Part shown: in pieces, positions 42,250-44,608 of the stretch
How positions within the stretch are numbered: the first letter of the stretch is position 1
How the letters are laid out: every line of letters begins with the position of its first letter
Assembly (NCBI GenBank): GCA_903933735.1
Contig: CAIZLB010000024.1
Coordinates: forward strand, 1 to 44,608
From: an uncultured bacterium
GTDB taxonomy: Bacteria; Patescibacteriota; Minisyncoccia; Phycocordibacterales; CAIZLB01
DNA length: 44,608 nt
Reading direction: 5' to 3'
Made by a program: the position numbers and the translations under genes
Notes under the pieces: model-generated
Told to the model about the DNA's origin: nothing
The model's input: the letters and a program-made list of their open reading frames with translations, nothing else
Databases searched by the model: none

Positions 42250-43293
42250 ATGAATATAAATAATCTTTTTAGTCGAAATAAATCAATAGTTTTTTTATCC
42301 ATAGGTGATATCGCTGTAGATGCTTTTATAAAACTAAAACAAGCTGAGATAACAGAAGATGGAAATCATGAACATAAAAAGATATGCCTAGATTTCGGTG
42401 GAAAAATAGCCTTTGAATCATCGACAGAGATTACAGGTACAGGTAACAGTGCCAACTCTTCCATCTCGATATCAAGACTGGGAGTAAGTTCAGGTATATT
42501 AACACATACAGGGGGTGACCATTATGGAAACAAAAACAGAGAGATATTGTCTAAAAATAATGTTGATACAAGAATGCTCATAAATGAAGACGGTAAGAAA
42601 ACCAATTATCATTATATATTGTGGTATGATCACGAAAGAACAATATTAACCAATCATGAAAAATATGATTATAAATTACCCCAAGAATTGACATCTGTAA
42701 AAACAAAACCTGAGTATATATACCTGACCTCTCTTGGAGAAAACACTTTAGGATTCCATCAAGAACTTAACGAATATCTAAACCAGAATCCTAATATAAA
42801 ACTAATATTTCAGCCCGGAACTTTTCAGATAAAGTTTGAGGCTTCTATACTTGCTGATTTATACAAAAAAACAGAGATATTTTTCTGTAATCGTGAGGAG
42901 GCTATTTCTATATTAAAAATGAATGAGTCAGATTCGAATATAAAAAACCTATTATCGGGACTTAAAAATCTTGGTATAAAATTACCCGTTATAACTGATG
43001 GTCCTGAAGGATCATATACTTACAATGAATCCAATCAGGTTATACATCTACCAATATACCCTGACACAAAAACACCTCTAGAGAGAACTGGTGCCGGTGA
43101 TGCTTTTGCTTCAACTTTTTGTGTCGCCAAGTATCTTGGATACAACAATGAGACAGCACTCATGTGGGGATCAATAAATTCTATGTCAGTATGTCAACAT
43201 ATAGGTGCTACAGAGGGCTTATTAGCACGTGATGTATTGGAAAAATATCTAAAAGAAAAACCAATAGATTGGAATGTAAATATAATTTTGTAA
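42250..43293 (+). CDS. PfkB/ribokinase-family sugar kinase
   Basis: From ATG at 42250 (MNINNLFSRNKSIVFLSIGD) a 347-residue kinase. It has the N-terminal FLSIGDIAVDAF, the substrate-lid region GTGNSANSSISISRLG, ITDGPEGSYTYN and the anion-hole motif ERTGAGDAFASTF with the catalytic Asp. PfkB enzymes phosphorylate ribose, fructose, nucleosides and others; the acceptor here cannot be told. Its neighbour is a transketolase half, and the two genes converge with a 1-nt gap, so a link to pentose metabolism is possible but unproven. Confidence 0.88.
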   Translation: MNINNLFSRNKSIVFLSIGDIAVDAFIKLKQAEITEDGNHEHKKICLDFGGKIAFESSTEITGTGNSANSSISISRLGVSSGILTHTGGDHYGNKNREILSKNNVDTRMLINEDGKKTNYHYILWYDHERTILTNHEKYDYKLPQELTSVKTKPEYIYLTSLGENTLGFHQELNEYLNQNPNIKLIFQPGTFQIKFEASILADLYKKTEIFFCNREEAISILKMNESDSNIKNLLSGLKNLGIKLPVITDGPEGSYTYNESNQVIHLPIYPDTKTPLERTGAGDAFASTFCVAKYLGYNNETALMWGSINSMSVCQHIGATEGLLARDVLEKYLKEKPIDWNVNIIL

Positions 43294-43294
43294 A

Positions 43295-44290
43295 CTATAT
43301 CGCCGCCTTCACAATATCAGAAACATCCATATTATAATGTTTCATCAATTCAATGGGCGTACCTGATTGTCCAAATTTATCCTGGACCCCAACTCTTTTT
43401 ACCATTTTAGGATACTTATCTGTAATAGCTTCACATATAGCACCACCAAAACCAGCTGCAATCTGATGCTCTTCGACTGTAACTATCTTATCTGACAACT
43501 CTACGTATTTATATAAAGTCTCTATATCAAGTGGTTTTATCGTATGAAAATTTATGACAATAACTTTTTGCTTATGTATTTCTTCCAATTCTTTGGCTGC
43601 CAAAAGTGCATTGTAAGTTATGATACCAGTTGAACATATAAGGGTGTTAAATTTTCTATTTTCCCCATCTGAGAATTTACTTTCATATAATATATTGGCT
43701 TTACCTATAATAAAAGGAGTTTCCTCTGTAGTTATAATAGGGCTTTTTTCCCTTGCAAGCCTAATATAGACTGGGGTATTCTGTTTATCTCCTGTAGCAC
43801 TTATAATAGCTTTTCTAGCCTCTATAGCATCACATGGTGATATAACAGTCATGTTTGGAATAACTCGCGTCAGAGCAATATCTTCTAAAGCCTGATGTGA
43901 TCCACCATCTGGACCGACAGATACTCCGGCATGACTACCTACTATAATAACTTTCCTATCGTTATAGCAGATAGTGGTTCGAATCTGTTCCCAATTGCGC
44001 CCTGGACTAAACATCGCATAAGATGTTATCACAGGTATCTTTGATAGTGCTGCCAGACCAGATGCAACTGAAGCCATGTTTTGTTCCGACACACCCATCT
44101 CTATGAATCTGTTGGAAAATAAATCAGCAAAAAGATGCATATAGGTTGATTCTTTGAGATCCGCAGTTAATCCATATATGTTTTCATTGTGTTCAGCAGC
44201 TATCACAAGACCTTCACCAAAGCCTTTTCTTGTTGGTATTTGTTCTATATCCCCTATCTTTGAGAAAATATTTGGATTTAACATATTCAT
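43295..44290 (-). CDS. Transketolase, C-terminal subunit
   Basis: A 331-residue protein matching the C-terminal half of transketolase: pyrimidine-binding domain (RFIEMGVSEQNMASVASGLA, the Glu that activates thiamine diphosphate; SYAMFSPGRNWEQIRTTICY; GVSVGPDGGSHQALEDIALT) and the C-terminal domain (VEEHQIAAGFGGAICEAI). The N-terminal ThDP-binding half is not in this window; split transketolases are encoded by two genes, usually adjacent, in many bacteria and archaea. An alternative ATG lies two codons in. An extended -10 box lies 7 nt before the first ATG. Confidence 0.92.
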   Translation of the reverse strand: MNMLNPNIFSKIGDIEQIPTRKGFGEGLVIAAEHNENIYGLTADLKESTYMHLFADLFSNRFIEMGVSEQNMASVASGLAALSKIPVITSYAMFSPGRNWEQIRTTICYNDRKVIIVGSHAGVSVGPDGGSHQALEDIALTRVIPNMTVISPCDAIEARKAIISATGDKQNTPVYIRLAREKSPIITTEETPFIIGKANILYESKFSDGENRKFNTLICSTGIITYNALLAAKELEEIHKQKVIVINFHTIKPLDIETLYKYVELSDKIVTVEEHQIAAGFGGAICEAITDKYPKMVKRVGVQDKFGQSGTPIELMKHYNMDVSDIVKAAI

Positions 44291-44297
44291 ATAAAAT

Positions 44298-44306
44298 ATT
44301 ATATCA
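44298..44306 (-). promoter_or_regulatory. Extended -10 promoter of the transketolase gene
   Basis: TGATATAAT on the minus strand, 7 nt before the ATG at 44290. Confidence 0.6.
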
Positions 44307-44346
44307 TGAAAAAATAAATTATCTTTATATGATAATATAAAACAAT

Positions 44347-44608
44347 ATGCTCAATAAATTATATTCTGCAACAAAATACATATTCGTCGGTGGTATAGGT
44401 TTTTTGATTAATATATCAATATTTTGGATATTAATAAATTATACAGGTATATGGTATATATATTGCGCTATAATATCTTTTATATTATCGACTTTTGCAG
44501 GATTCAATCTACATAGAGCAATAACCTATACGGACAAAAGTGGTGTTAATAGTAAAAAGATAATATATTATTATGTGTTAAATATTATAAATATAATCAT
44601 AAATTCAT
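44347..44608 (+). CDS. GtrA-like membrane protein, N-terminal part (open at window edge)
   Basis: ATG at 44347 opens a frame of 87 codons that runs off the window and is missing from the ORF track. It reads MLNKLYSATKYIFVGGIGFL, then a first helix to about residue 30, a second (YIYCAIISFILSTFAGF) and NLHRAITYTDK, which match GtrA-family proteins, four-helix membrane proteins linked to transfer of lipid-linked sugars or wall polymers. A TGATAATAT box lies just upstream. Divergent from the transketolase gene. Confidence 0.75.
   Translation, partial: MLNKLYSATKYIFVGGIGFLINISIFWILINYTGIWYIYCAIISFILSTFAGFNLHRAITYTDKSGVNSKKIIYYYVLNIINIIINS

Overview
The window is AT-rich, densely packed bacterial DNA that most resembles a member of the Candidate Phyla Radiation (Patescibacteria, probably a Parcubacteria/Paceibacteria lineage). 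Reasons: a streamlined set of informational genes (lepA, typA, rpsB, tsf, prfA, rpmE, rplY, dnaX, miaA, dus, secG, RNase J), lower glycolysis (eno, gpmI), a detached transketolase C-terminal half, several tiny membrane proteins of the kind common in Parcubacteria, and many genes without a Shine-Dalgarno sequence. TGA is used as a stop (for example at 31223-31225), so this is not a TGA-recoded lineage. The lineage call is inference from gene content; no rRNA gene is present.

Layout. 1-1250: N-terminal part of a large secreted surface protein on the minus strand, open at the left edge and absent from the ORF track. 1377-2623: small membrane protein and miaA. 2607-3485: RlmI-like methyltransferase. 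3561-4217: small zinc-ribbon-like gene, a multibranched structured intergenic region, and tRNA-Arg(CCT). 4242-7288: ftsB-like, glutaredoxin and FKBP genes, a 36-aa membrane microprotein, and lepA. 7429-8250: orphan helical-repeat protein. 8307-11834: MacAB-type export operon. 11904-13448: accessory stretch with an unknown gene, a duplicated about 50-bp hairpin repeat, a candidate small RNA and a DUF3800 gene. 13570-17856: typA, secG, RNase J. 18103-25903: accessory-rich part with an orphan gene, a 1331-aa repeat/transglutaminase-like protein flanked by remnants of a tandem duplication, dnaX fused in frame behind a MazF-like domain, a second orphan and a putative zinc protease. 25900-30512: dus, a small secreted protein, eno, an MsbA-like ABC transporter. 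30631-33303: three short orphan genes, YgjP-like peptidase, DUF3298-like lipid-facing protein, Smr protein. 33320-34130: palindromes and inverted repeats bracketing a two-gene unit. 34131-41218: gpmI, coiled-coil protein, tRNA-Thr with a structured leader, tsf, rpsB, prfA, rpmE, lytic transglycosylase, rplY. 41277-44608: pilin-like protein, small membrane protein, PfkB kinase, transketolase C-terminal subunit, start of a GtrA-like protein.

How the genes work together. Most conserved genes serve translation (tRNA modification, ribosome assembly and factors, tRNAs), cell-envelope upkeep and export, and central carbon metabolism. Between them sit about six short, unrecognised, monocistronic genes that share one architecture: a near-consensus sigma70 promoter, often a small 5' hairpin and an A/C-rich leader without a Shine-Dalgarno, and a strong GC-rich terminator. 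By contrast many housekeeping genes have an extended -10 box (TGNTATAAT) only 6-9 nt before the ATG, which predicts leaderless mRNAs. The points most worth following are this two-mode promoter arrangement, the structured RNAs at about 3.9-4.1 kb, 12.7 kb and 36.3 kb, the in-frame MazF-DnaX ORF, the decayed tandem copy at 18.6 kb, and the inverted-repeat-bracketed cassette at 33.4-34.0 kb.
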